64,000 nt of DNA, taken from the NCBI RefSeq assembly GCF_000380165.1, contig NZ_KB904662.1:1-64000 (forward strand). The letters run 5' to 3'. The notes beneath the pieces are model-generated. The model was not told where the DNA came from and made no database searches. It saw nothing but the letters and a program-made list of their open reading frames with translations. The DNA is from Wenjunlia vitaminophila DSM 41686. Its GTDB lineage: Bacteria; Actinomycetota; Actinomycetes; Streptomycetales; Streptomycetaceae. The translations under genes were made by a program, and so were the position numbers. Positions 1 through 7,619 of this stretch are shown in pieces. Each line of letters begins with the position of its first letter. The stretch's first letter is position 1.

Positions 1-1
1 G

Positions 2-115
2 TACGAGCTGACACCGCTCGGGCGGAGCCTCCTCGGCCCGCTCGACGTGGCCTGCGCCTGGGCCGAGGCGCACTGGGAGCAACTGCTCGACGCCCGCGAG
101 TCGGCCAGCCCTTAG
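2..115 (+). CDS. HxlR-type transcriptional regulator, C-terminal end only
   Basis: Only the last 37 codons lie in the window, so this is a partial gene cut by the left edge. The readable tail contains YELTPLGRSLLGPLDVACAW and then AEAHWEQLLDAR. This is the usual end of HxlR-family winged-helix regulators, which commonly sense redox or electrophile stress. The stop TAG is immediately abutted by the inverted-repeat element that starts at 115. Assignment rests on the tail motif alone. Confidence 0.6.
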   Translation, partial: YELTPLGRSLLGPLDVACAWAEAHWEQLLDARESASP

Positions 116-289
116 GGCCTGTCTGATGAATCCCGCCTGGGTCGTGACGCCTGGCACGCACGCTCGCTGCGTTGTCGGGATCGTCCATGTACGCCCAGTA
201 CGAGGACGACCCTCCGCCTTGCGATCGCACGCACCAGACGCCGCGACCCCCGCCCTCCGGGCGGACGGCGCTACTCATCAGACAGGCCC
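115..289. mobile_element. MITE-like hairpin element, 175 bp
   Basis: The terminal inverted repeats GGGCCTGTCTGATGA (115-129) and TCATCAGACAGGCCC (275-289) match perfectly. The interior is itself a near-palindrome: GGTCGTGACGCCTGGCACGC on the left pairs imperfectly with the complement of GCGTGCGATCGC...CGCGACCC on the right. The whole unit can fold into one long hairpin. It has no coding capacity. It resembles the non-autonomous IS5-type MITEs common in actinomycetes. It begins inside the stop codon of the HxlR-type gene, so insertion probably set or trimmed that gene's 3' end. No clear target duplication was seen. Confidence 0.75.
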
Positions 290-327
290 CAGGCGGGAGC
301 CGGCCCCGTCTCGCCGCAGGGACGGCA

Positions 328-368
328 CCTGTCAGGTTTCTTTGACAGGTGTTCTCGGCATGTGTCAA
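328..368 (+). promoter_or_regulatory. operator region of TGTCA/TGACA half-sites before the ArsR-type gene
   Basis: ACCTGTCA (328-335) and TGACAGGT (343-350) form a perfect 8-bp inverted repeat. TTGACA (342-347) and TGTCAA (363-368) form a second overlapping one. TTGACA could also serve as a -35 element, but no good -10 is visible at the right distance. The arrangement suits a dimeric winged-helix repressor acting on its own promoter; this is inference. Confidence 0.45.
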
Positions 369-396
369 TCTTTTCTTACACATGAAAGAGGTCGTC

Positions 397-741
397 ATGC
401 GTGATCTCTCGGACCTCACCGGCGATGAACTGCTGAAGGTCATGTCCGCGCTGGGGAACCCCCACCGGCTGCGGATCATCGCGGCGCTGGCCGAGGGACG
501 GAACTACGTCAGCCGGCTCGCCCGGGAGATCGGGATGAGCCGTCCTCTCCTGCACATGCACCTCCAGCGGCTGGAAGGGGCGGGACTGGTGACCGGGTCG
601 TTGGAACTGTCAGAAAGCGGCAAGGCGATGAAGTACTTCGAGGTCGCACCGTTCACCCTGCGCATCACCCCGGAGGTCGTGGCCGAGGCGGCGCGGACCC
701 TCAGTGACGCCGAAGAGACCAAAAGCGGGGGCGTGAAGTGA
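397..741 (+). CDS. ArsR/winged-helix transcriptional regulator
   Basis: This 114-aa protein has a winged-helix core near residues 12-80 (LLKVMSALGNPHRLRIIAAL, then SRLAREIGMSRPLLHMHLQR), as in ArsR-like repressors. The start at 397 is preferred because GAAAGAGG lies 5 nt upstream; ATGs at 349 and 382 lack this spacing. No CxC metal-binding motif is present, so metal sensing is not supported. Its stop overlaps the GTG of the next gene (GTGA), implying translational coupling. Nearby TGACA/TGTCA repeats suggest autoregulation. Confidence 0.75.
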   Translation: MRDLSDLTGDELLKVMSALGNPHRLRIIAALAEGRNYVSRLAREIGMSRPLLHMHLQRLEGAGLVTGSLELSESGKAMKYFEVAPFTLRITPEVVAEAARTLSDAEETKSGGVK

Positions 742-1028
742 ACGAACACATGGTGATGCTGGCGGACGCGGACTCGGTCGGCGCCGCCGCGGGGGTGGCG
801 GGCGCCACCGGGTTCTTCCTCCTGTGCATCGTGATCGTCTGGCAGGTCGCCGCCACCTGGCGGGCCAGGATGCTGGCCGGTCGCGAGGAGGAGTACCGCA
901 AGTTGGCGGCGCGGTACGCCGAACTCCTCGAGGACAGCGTGGAGCTCCAGCGCCGCACCGCGGAGGACCTGGCGCAGACCAGGACGGCGCTCGCCTCCGT
1001 GGAGAAGATGATGCGCGAGATCGACTGA
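738..1028 (+). CDS. small membrane protein with coiled-coil tail
   Basis: This 96-aa protein has one hydrophobic helix at about residues 14-40, ending in FFLLCIVIVWQVAATW. A charged helical region follows (ARYAELLEDSVELQRRTAED) that looks coiled-coil. It overlaps the ArsR-type gene by 4 nt, so the two are probably co-transcribed. No family was recognised. Pairing of a winged-helix regulator with a small single-pass membrane protein suggests an accessory role, for example sequestration of the regulator, but nothing in the sequence proves it. Confidence 0.7.
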   Translation: MNEHMVMLADADSVGAAAGVAGATGFFLLCIVIVWQVAATWRARMLAGREEEYRKLAARYAELLEDSVELQRRTAEDLAQTRTALASVEKMMREID

Positions 1029-1065
1029 CCCTCGGGGCCGGGAGCCCCTGCCCGAGAGGCCCAGT

Positions 1066-1101
1066 GGTCCGTCCGCCGAGCGGCAACTCCGCGGACGGAC
1101 C
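1066..1101 (+). terminator. hairpin after the regulator/membrane-protein pair
   Basis: GGTCCGTCCGC (1066-1076) and GCGGACGGACC (1091-1101) form a perfect 11-bp stem around a 14-nt loop, 38 nt after the stop of the small membrane protein. No T-run follows, as is usual in this GC range. Confidence 0.55.
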
Positions 1102-1125
1102 GAGAGGCACACACGACAAGCAGCT

Positions 1126-1171
1126 CTGACAACCGCGCTCCGCACACCGCCGCGGCATGGCCTGACAACCG
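1126..1171 (+). promoter_or_regulatory. direct repeat CTGACAACCG before the MMPL gene
   Basis: CTGACAACCG occurs at 1126-1135 and again at 1162-1171, 36 bp apart. Both lie in the ~135-bp region between the terminator hairpin and the MMPL start. The TGACA core is shared with the half-sites upstream of the ArsR-type gene, so both promoters may bind the same regulator. This is inference from motif sharing. Confidence 0.3.
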
Positions 1172-1236
1172 AGGGCCGCGGTGGGAGCGGCGTGCGCCCG
1201 AAACCTGTCGCACTCCCCGTACAAGGAGACCATCCC

Positions 1237-3357
1237 ATGGTGCCGCGGATCAAACAGTTGGCAACCGCACCGGGGAACAGGAGGACCAAGTGGGTCGTCC
1301 TGCTGTTCTGGATCGTCGCTGTCGTCGCGCTCGGTCCGCTGTCCGGCAAGGTCGGTGACGTCGAGGAGAACGGCGCCAACGCCTTCCTGCCCAGGGGCGC
1401 GGAGTCGGCCGAGGTCAACGACCTGCTCGAACGGTTCCGCACCGAGGAACTGATGCCCGCTGTGGTGATCTACGCAAGGGACGGCGGCGTCACGGAACAG
1501 GACCGGGCCAGGGTCGCCGCCGACCGTGCCGACTTCGCGCGGCTCGCGGCGGAGGACATCCCACCCGCGGAGCTGTCCGAGGACGGGCAGGCGTTGCTGC
1601 TCACCGTCCCCCTGGACTCGGGCGCCGACGACACCACCGACCGGGTCGACGAGATGCGCGAGACGGTGCGGGACGCGCCCGACGGCCTCGCCGTCCACGT
1701 CACCGGCCCCGCCGGCTCCCTGACGGACGCCGTGGCCGTCTTCGACGACCTCGACACCACGCTGCTGATGGCCTCCGCGCTCGTGGTCACCGTCCTTCTC
1801 CTGGTCATCTACCGCAGCCCGGTGCTGTGGCTGTTCCCGCTGCTCTCCGTGGGGTTCGCCGCGGTCATCTCCCAGGCCGTCACCTACCTCGGCGGCCGGT
1901 ACGCGGACCTGCCGGTGGACGGCCAGAGCGCCGGCCTGCTGATGGTCCTGGTCTTCGGGGTCGGCACCGACTACGCGCTGCTGCTGATCGCCAGGTACCG
2001 GGAGGAGCTGACCAGGCACCAGGACAAGCACGAGGCCATGTCGTTCGCACTGCTCCGCAGCGGACCGGCGATCCTCGCCTCCGCCTGCACCGTCGCCGTC
2101 GGCCTGCTGTGCCTGCTGCTGGCCGACCTCAACAGTTCCCGCAGCCTCGGCTGGGTCGGTTCCGCCGGTGTGCTCTGCGGGTTCCTCGCGATGGTCACCA
2201 TCCTCCCCGCGCTGCTGGTCATCGCCGGGCGGTGGGTGTTCTGGCCCCTGGTGCCGCGCCACGGCGACACCAAGCGCGCCGAACACGGGATCTACGGCCG
2301 GGTGGGCAAGCGGGTCGCGGACCGTCCCCGCTGGGCCTGGGCGACCGCCGCCGCCATCACCGGGCTGCTCGCCCTGGGCGCCACCGGCGTCACCACGGGC
2401 CTCGCCGACGCGGACATGTACACCGGCACCCCGGACTCGGTGTCCGGCCAGCGGCTGGTCTCCGAGCACTACCCGAGCGGTGCCTCGGCCCCCGCCGACG
2501 TCATCGCCGCCGCGGACGCGGAGGGCGAGGTCACCCGCACCGCCAAGGCCACCGAGGGGGTCGCCGACGTGCTCCCCCGGAGCGAACACACCGGGGACGG
2601 GCGGCTGGTCCACCTCCAGGTGGTGCTCGAGGACGCGCCGGACAGCGCCGCGGCCGAGGACACCATCGACCGGCTGAGGGACCGGGTGCACCGGATCGAC
2701 GGCGCCGACGCGGTGGTCGGCGGCCCGACGGCCAGCGACGCGGACACCGCCCGGGCGGCGTTGAGCGATGTCAAGCTGGTCATCCCGGTGGTGCTCGCCG
2801 TGGTGCTGCTGGTGCTGGTCGCCCTGTTGCGGGCCCTGGTCGCCCCCCTGGTGCTGCTGGCCACCGTGGTCGTGTCGTTCTTCGGCGCCCTTGGCGCCAG
2901 CAACCTGATCTTCGAGCACGTGCTGGGCTGGGCCGGGATCGACCACTCGTTGCCCCTGATGGGGTTCGTCTTCCTGGTCGCGCTCGGCATCGACTACAAC
3001 ATCTTCCTGATGACGCGCATCCGTGAGTCGGTCGTCGAACAGGGCCACGCGCGCGGCGTGCTGGCAGGTCTCACCAGCACCGGTGGGGTGATCACCAGCG
3101 CGGGTGTGGTGCTCGCCGCCACGTTCGCGATCTTCGCGACGATGCCGCTGGTGACCATGGCCGAGATCGGCATCCTGATCGGGCTCGGGGTGCTGCTCGA
3201 CACCTTCGTGGTCCGCACCATCCTCGTCCCGGCGCTGACCCTGGACATCGGCCGGGCCATGTGGTGGCCGGGGGCCCTCTTCCACCGCCTGGGCCGCGAC
3301 CCCGGCCGGCGTTCCGTCGGGACCGACCGGGAGGTGCGCCCGGACGTGCGTGTCTGA
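1237..3357 (+). CDS. MMPL/RND-superfamily membrane transporter
   Basis: This 706-aa protein shows the two-fold MMPL layout. TM1 is near residue 20, an exported domain follows (about 40-175), then a bundle of TM helices, a second exported domain (about 390-530) and a second TM bundle. Each half has the diagnostic proton-relay type motif: GVGTDYALLLIARYREEL and LGIDYNIFLMTRIRES. The start at 1237 is chosen because AAGGAG lies 8 nt upstream; the longer 1192 start has no site. Family members export lipids or drugs driven by proton flow. Substrate cannot be inferred. The ArsR-type regulator upstream may control it. Confidence 0.9.
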   Translation: MVPRIKQLATAPGNRRTKWVVLLFWIVAVVALGPLSGKVGDVEENGANAFLPRGAESAEVNDLLERFRTEELMPAVVIYARDGGVTEQDRARVAADRADFARLAAEDIPPAELSEDGQALLLTVPLDSGADDTTDRVDEMRETVRDAPDGLAVHVTGPAGSLTDAVAVFDDLDTTLLMASALVVTVLLLVIYRSPVLWLFPLLSVGFAAVISQAVTYLGGRYADLPVDGQSAGLLMVLVFGVGTDYALLLIARYREELTRHQDKHEAMSFALLRSGPAILASACTVAVGLLCLLLADLNSSRSLGWVGSAGVLCGFLAMVTILPALLVIAGRWVFWPLVPRHGDTKRAEHGIYGRVGKRVADRPRWAWATAAAITGLLALGATGVTTGLADADMYTGTPDSVSGQRLVSEHYPSGASAPADVIAAADAEGEVTRTAKATEGVADVLPRSEHTGDGRLVHLQVVLEDAPDSAAAEDTIDRLRDRVHRIDGADAVVGGPTASDADTARAALSDVKLVIPVVLAVVLLVLVALLRALVAPLVLLATVVVSFFGALGASNLIFEHVLGWAGIDHSLPLMGFVFLVALGIDYNIFLMTRIRESVVEQGHARGVLAGLTSTGGVITSAGVVLAATFAIFATMPLVTMAEIGILIGLGVLLDTFVVRTILVPALTLDIGRAMWWPGALFHRLGRDPGRRSVGTDREVRPDVRV

Positions 3358-3598
3358 CCCCGCGGCCCGGTGCCCGGTGCTGCGGTCGGCACCGCCACCA
3401 ACGCCCCCGGCACCCGGGTGAGGGCGACCACGAGCGGCGCGCGAGTGGTCGCCCAGCGGGAGGTAGCCTCAAAGCGCTACTTTCGCCCTTCAGGCGGCGA
3501 CAAACCGGACAACGACCGCGGAGCGCCCCGGCACCCGTGGCGCAGCGCGGCCGGTGCCGGCGGAGCGGCGGTGCAGGCGAACGATGTGGAGGAGCGGC

Positions 3599-4408
3599 AT
3601 GACCCAGCGGGTCGCGGTTCTCGGTGCGGGCAAGATCGGCGAGGCGCTGCTGTCCGGCATGATCCGGGCGGGCTTCTCGCCGACGGACCTGCTGGTCACC
3701 ACGCGACGTCCGGAACGGGCCGAGGAACTGCGCGCCCGCCACGGCGTCGAGGCGGTCAGCAACGCCGAGGCGGCCAAGACCGCGGACACCCTCATCCTGA
3801 CCGTCAAGCCACAGGACATGGGGGCGCTGCTGGACGAACTCGCCCCGCACGTCCCGGCGCAGCGCCTGGTCATCTCTGGGGCGGCGGGCATCACCACCGC
3901 GTTCATCGAGCAGCGGTTGGCCGAGGGCACCCCGGTGGTGCGGGTGATGACCAACACCCCGGCGGTGGTGGAGGAGGCGATGAGCGTCATCTCAGCGGGC
4001 ACCCACGCCACCGAGAAGCACCTGGTGCACACCGAGGAGATCTTCAACGCGGTGGGGAAGTCGCTCCGGGTCCCGGAGAGCCAGCAGGACGCCGCCACCG
4101 CGCTGTCCGGCTCGGGGCCGGCGTACTTCTACTACCTGGTGGAAGCGATGATCGACGCGGGCATCCTGCTCGGCCTGCCCAGGGCCCAGGCCCACGACCT
4201 GATCGTGCAGGCCGCCACCGGGGCCGCGGTGATGCTCCGCGACTCCGGGGAACACCCGGTGCGGCTGCGCGAGGCGGTGACCTCCCCGGCCGGCACCACC
4301 ATCAACGCCATCCGCGAGCTGGAGAAGCACGGGGTCAGGGCCGCACTGATCGCCGCTCTCGAGGCGGCCCGGGACCGCAGCAGGGAGCTGGCCTCCGGCA
4401 ACGGCTGA
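3599..4408 (+). CDS. proC: pyrroline-5-carboxylate reductase
   Basis: This 269-aa protein catalyses the last step of proline synthesis, NAD(P)H-dependent reduction of pyrroline-5-carboxylate. The Rossmann motif AVLGAGKIGEALLSGMI is at the N-terminus. The family signature region ALSGSGPAYFYYLVEAM with VTSPAGTTINAIRELE is near residues 160-240. The ATG at 3599 follows GTGGAGGAG at good spacing; the earlier in-frame start at 3554 adds a non-conserved extension. It stands alone, convergent with the peptidase gene and separated from it by a strong hairpin. Confidence 0.95.
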   Translation: MTQRVAVLGAGKIGEALLSGMIRAGFSPTDLLVTTRRPERAEELRARHGVEAVSNAEAAKTADTLILTVKPQDMGALLDELAPHVPAQRLVISGAAGITTAFIEQRLAEGTPVVRVMTNTPAVVEEAMSVISAGTHATEKHLVHTEEIFNAVGKSLRVPESQQDAATALSGSGPAYFYYLVEAMIDAGILLGLPRAQAHDLIVQAATGAAVMLRDSGEHPVRLREAVTSPAGTTINAIRELEKHGVRAALIAALEAARDRSRELASGNG

Positions 4409-4430
4409 GCGGCCTGCCTGGCGCACCGCG

Positions 4431-4475
4431 CCGGTCGGTGACCGCCGCACGCCGCGGGCGGCGGTCACCGACCGG
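4431..4475. terminator. bidirectional terminator between proC and the S9 peptidase
   Basis: CCGGTCGGTGACCGCCGC (4431-4448) pairs perfectly over 18 bp with GCGGCGGTCACCGACCGG (4458-4475), leaving a 9-nt loop. It sits between two converging genes and ends 8 nt before the peptidase stop, so it can serve both. Confidence 0.8.
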
Positions 4476-4482
4476 GAGCGGC

Positions 4483-6519
4483 TCAGAGCAGGTCAGGACG
4501 TTGCCACTCGTGGTCAAGGACGTGGTGGTCGAGGAAGTTCAGCACCGTCGAGTACCAGACCCGGGCGTTGTTCGGGGAGAGCACCCAGTGGTTCTCGTCG
4601 GGGAAGTAGAGGTACTTCGCCGGGACCCGGAGGCGCTGCAACTCCCGCCACAGCGCCATCGCCTCGCCCACCGGCACCCGGTAGTCCCGGGCCCCGTGGA
4701 TCACCAGCATCGGGGTGTTGATCTTCTCCGCGTGCAGGTGCGGGGAGTTCTCCTGGTAGCGCTCTCCGCTCTCCCCGGGGCGGCCGAAGATCCGGGAGAA
4801 GTCCCCGGGGCAGTCGGTGTCGCCGGCGAAACCGGCCAGGTTCCACAGGCTGGCGTGCGAGACGATGGCGCGGAAGCGGTCGGTGTGGCCGGCCACCCAG
4901 TTCGCCATGTAGCCGCCGTAGGAACCGCCGAGCAGCCCGGTGCGCTCCGCGTCGATGTCCCCCCGGGCCACCGCGGCGTCCGTCAGGGCGAGCACGTCCC
5001 GGTACGGCTGCTGGCCCCACCCGCTCCAACCCCGCTGGTGGTGGTGCTGGCCGTAGCCGGTGGACAGCGCCGGGTCGGGGAGGAGCACCGCGTAGCCCCT
5101 GGCGACCGCGGGCCAGGGGTTCCAACGCCAGTGCCAGGCGTTCCAGCTCGTCTGCGGGCCGCCGTGGACGAAGACCAGCAGCGGCGCGGGCCGGTCGGCG
5201 CGTGCCCGGTCGGGCAGGGCCAGCCAGCCGCGCAGCGCCACCCCGTCGTCCGCGGTGGTGTGCACCTCGGTGAGGGAACCGGGCAGGGCCACGGGACCGC
5301 CGGGGGCACGGAGCGGCACCGGCTCCTGGTCCACCCCGTCCGCGTCCAGGCGGACCGGCCGGGGTGGTGAGTCCACCGTGGAATGCAGCGCGTACACCGT
5401 TCCGCCGTCCGGGGAGACCACCACGTCGGTGTAGCAGCCGGACCGGGTGAGCCGGGTCCTGCTGCCGTCGGGGCGGAGCCGGAACACCGGGCGGTGGCCG
5501 TGGTCGTCGGCGGTGAAGAAGACGTCCCCGGTGGCTGCCGGCACCGGGGCGACCGGCCACAGGTCCAGGTCGGGGGTGAGGTCCCACCCGGCTCCGCCCT
5601 CCGGCCCGGCGGGGTCCAGGTCCAGGCGCCACAGGGTGACGTCCCCGGGCGCCTCCCGGGTGTTCCGGACGCCGCGCACGCACACCACCGAGCGACCGTC
5701 CCGGGTGAACACCGGCTCGGAGAAGGTGTGCTCGGGGGAGCCGAGCTGGGCCACCCGCTGGCCGGTGGTCGCGTCGGCGACCACCAGCGCGGCGCTCAGG
5801 TCGTGCGGCGGCCCCGACTCCAGCGAGACGTAGGCGACCAGTGACCCGTCGGGGGAGAGCGCGAGCCCGGTGGCTATCGGCCCCCGCTCGCCGACGTCCA
5901 CCGTCCGCCCGTGGCCGGCGCCGTCCGCGGGCCCGGTCACGAACACGTGGGGCACCCCGGGGCCGAGGTCGGCGTCCCAGAACCGCACGGGACCCGACTC
6001 GTGCAGGATCGCGGAGACCCCGGCCGAGCGGCGGTCGGCACGGCGCTTGGCGTCGTCCTCCGCGTCCTGCGCGCCGGGCAGCAACGAGGCGGCGAAGGCG
6101 AGGTGGCCGCTTCCCCCGGCCACCGCGTAGTCGTCGATGCCGCCGGCCCTGGCCACCAGCCGGGTGGCCTCGCCGCGCAGTGGCAGCCGCCACAGGGCGC
6201 GTCGGCCCTCGCCGGCCCCGTCGGCCTCGGCCTCCTGGCCGGGGGCCTTCCGGTCGGTCAGGAACAGCAGCGAACCGTCCGGCAGGAAGGCGGGAGCCGA
6301 TGCGCCCCGATCAGAGTTGGTCAGCCGCACCGCGTCGGCCCGGCCGGTCGGGTCCACTTCCCACAGCACGGGGACGTGCCGGGTTCCGTCGGGGGACAAC
6401 TCGGTGGCGCTGGTGACCAGTCGGGTGCCGTCCGGAGAGAGCGCGAGACCGGTCAGGCGCGGGAGGGCCACGAACGCGGACAGGTCGTGAAACACGGTCG
6501 CATCAGCCATGGTCATCAT
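4483..6519 (-). CDS. S9-family prolyl oligopeptidase / acylaminoacyl-peptidase
   Basis: This 678-aa protein has an N-terminal beta-propeller of repeated LALSPDGT-type blades (for example LTGLALSPDGTRL and FTRDGRSVV). A C-terminal alpha/beta-hydrolase domain starts near residue 410. The nucleophile serine is in GGSYGGYMANW, the catalytic His in PDENHWVL and the Asp in HGARDYRVP. No signal peptide is visible, so it is probably cytoplasmic. ATGs at 6519 and 6510 are both possible; a purine run lies ahead of the first. Substrate preference (prolyl versus acylaminoacyl) cannot be decided from sequence. Confidence 0.9.
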   Translation of the reverse strand: MMTMADATVFHDLSAFVALPRLTGLALSPDGTRLVTSATELSPDGTRHVPVLWEVDPTGRADAVRLTNSDRGASAPAFLPDGSLLFLTDRKAPGQEAEADGAGEGRRALWRLPLRGEATRLVARAGGIDDYAVAGGSGHLAFAASLLPGAQDAEDDAKRRADRRSAGVSAILHESGPVRFWDADLGPGVPHVFVTGPADGAGHGRTVDVGERGPIATGLALSPDGSLVAYVSLESGPPHDLSAALVVADATTGQRVAQLGSPEHTFSEPVFTRDGRSVVCVRGVRNTREAPGDVTLWRLDLDPAGPEGGAGWDLTPDLDLWPVAPVPAATGDVFFTADDHGHRPVFRLRPDGSRTRLTRSGCYTDVVVSPDGGTVYALHSTVDSPPRPVRLDADGVDQEPVPLRAPGGPVALPGSLTEVHTTADDGVALRGWLALPDRARADRPAPLLVFVHGGPQTSWNAWHWRWNPWPAVARGYAVLLPDPALSTGYGQHHHQRGWSGWGQQPYRDVLALTDAAVARGDIDAERTGLLGGSYGGYMANWVAGHTDRFRAIVSHASLWNLAGFAGDTDCPGDFSRIFGRPGESGERYQENSPHLHAEKINTPMLVIHGARDYRVPVGEAMALWRELQRLRVPAKYLYFPDENHWVLSPNNARVWYSTVLNFLDHHVLDHEWQRPDLL

Positions 6520-6598
6520 GGTGCCCCCCGGTCTTGTCCCCGGGTGGAGCGTTTACGGTTCCATGGCGTGCGCCGGCGTACCACCCTAAAGTGGCCCG

Positions 6599-7336
6599 AT
6601 GCGCTACGACCTGGTCATCTTCGACAACGACGGCGTCCTCGTGGACAGCGAGCCGATCGCGAACCAGATCCTCGCCGGGTACCTCACCGAACTCGGACAC
6701 CCCACCACGTACCAGGACTCGGTGCGGGACTTCATGGGTGCCGCCGTGCACCGCGTGCACGACCTGATCAGGGAGCGCACGGGCCGGGAGCTGCCGGCGG
6801 AGTTCGACGTCGAGTTGCAGGCCCGCACCCTGGAGGCGTTCCGCCGCGAGTTGCGCCCGGTGGCGGGGATGCCGCGGGTCCTGGACGAACTCGACGCGGA
6901 GGGGGTTCCGTACTGCCTGGCCTCGTCGGCCACCCACGAACGCATCCGGGCGGCCCTGCGCACGGTGGGCCTCGACGACCGCTTCGGGGCGCTCGGCCCA
7001 CTGCCGGTGGCCCCCGCCATGGCCGGGGCGGGCGCCGCGCCCGGTCCGGACGCCCCGTGCCGGGTCTTCTCCGCCCAGGACGTCGGCCGGGGCAAGCCCG
7101 CCCCCGACCTCTTCCTGCACGCCGCGGGGACGATGGGGGTGCCGCCGGAGCGGTGCGTGGTCGTCGAGGACAGCCCGCTCGGGGTGCGGGCCGCGGTGGC
7201 CGCGGGGATGGACGTGTTCGGCTTCACGGTGATGACCCCGCCGGACCGGCTCTCCGGGGCCACCGCGCTCTTCGACGACCCCCAGCGCCTGGTGGAACTG
7301 CTGTTGGGCCCGGGACCGATACCGTTGGCACCTTGA
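6599..7336 (+). CDS. HAD-superfamily hydrolase (phosphoglycolate phosphatase/beta-phosphoglucomutase-like)
   Basis: This 245-aa protein carries all four HAD motifs. Motif I is IFDNDGVLVDSE with the nucleophile Asp at residue 8. Motif II is the Ser in CLASSATHERI, motif III the Lys in GRGKPAPDLF, and motif IV is VVEDSPLGVRAAVAAGM. The cap domain lies between motifs I and II, as in subfamily IA. An unusual Ala/Pro/Gly-rich loop (about residues 140-156) interrupts the core before GRGKPAPD. It is divergent from the peptidase gene. Substrate is not predictable. Confidence 0.85.
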   Translation: MRYDLVIFDNDGVLVDSEPIANQILAGYLTELGHPTTYQDSVRDFMGAAVHRVHDLIRERTGRELPAEFDVELQARTLEAFRRELRPVAGMPRVLDELDAEGVPYCLASSATHERIRAALRTVGLDDRFGALGPLPVAPAMAGAGAAPGPDAPCRVFSAQDVGRGKPAPDLFLHAAGTMGVPPERCVVVEDSPLGVRAAVAAGMDVFGFTVMTPPDRLSGATALFDDPQRLVELLLGPGPIPLAP

Positions 7337-7337
7337 C

Positions 7338-7600
7338 TTCCTCCCCCGCCCCGAGGCGGGGGGCCAGCGGTCACCCGCTGGGTTTCCTGCTCCGCCGACG
7401 ACTGCCCCGTTCGGGAGGACTCCCGTTGAGGTCCCACGCCATCTCCCCAGGCGGACGCCGCCAGCCCGCCGGCCGCCAGGACGTCACGTGCCGCGTCCAC
7501 GTCCCGGCCACGGGCGGAACCGCACCCGCACAACCACTCCCGGACGGTCCGCGGGAGTTCCCCGCGGACCGCGCCGGGGGCCCCGCACGGCCGGCCGGGG
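7338..7600 (-). pseudogene. tnpB: decayed IS200/IS605 tnpB 3' remnant with right-end hairpin
   Basis: Reading the minus strand downward from about 7600, one frame gives CGAPGAVRGELPRTVREWLC, then GCGSARGRDVDAARDVLAAG and SSRTGQSSAEQETQRVTAG. This matches the C-terminal zinc ribbon and tail of TnpB (typically C..C...DELP..VREW.C..CG...DRDVNAARNILAAG). One cysteine of the first CxxC pair reads as proline, and the reading frame runs past the expected stop. No start or RuvC catalytic region remains. The stem CCCCGCC/GGCGGGG at about 7345-7367 looks like the right-end hairpin of such elements. The element is dead but recognisable. Confidence 0.7.
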
Positions 7601-7619
7601 CACCCACGGAGGGGGTCCG

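Noticed and set aside
610-3285. 891-aa open frame on the minus strand opposite the MMPL gene
   Set aside because: Composition is His/Gln/Arg/Gly-rich with no domains, the typical antisense shadow of a high-GC gene; the plus-strand transporter explains the region.
7488-7619. N-terminal extension of the AcuC-like protein
   Set aside because: It reads through the tnpB remnant; the conserved start and ribosome site are at 7620.
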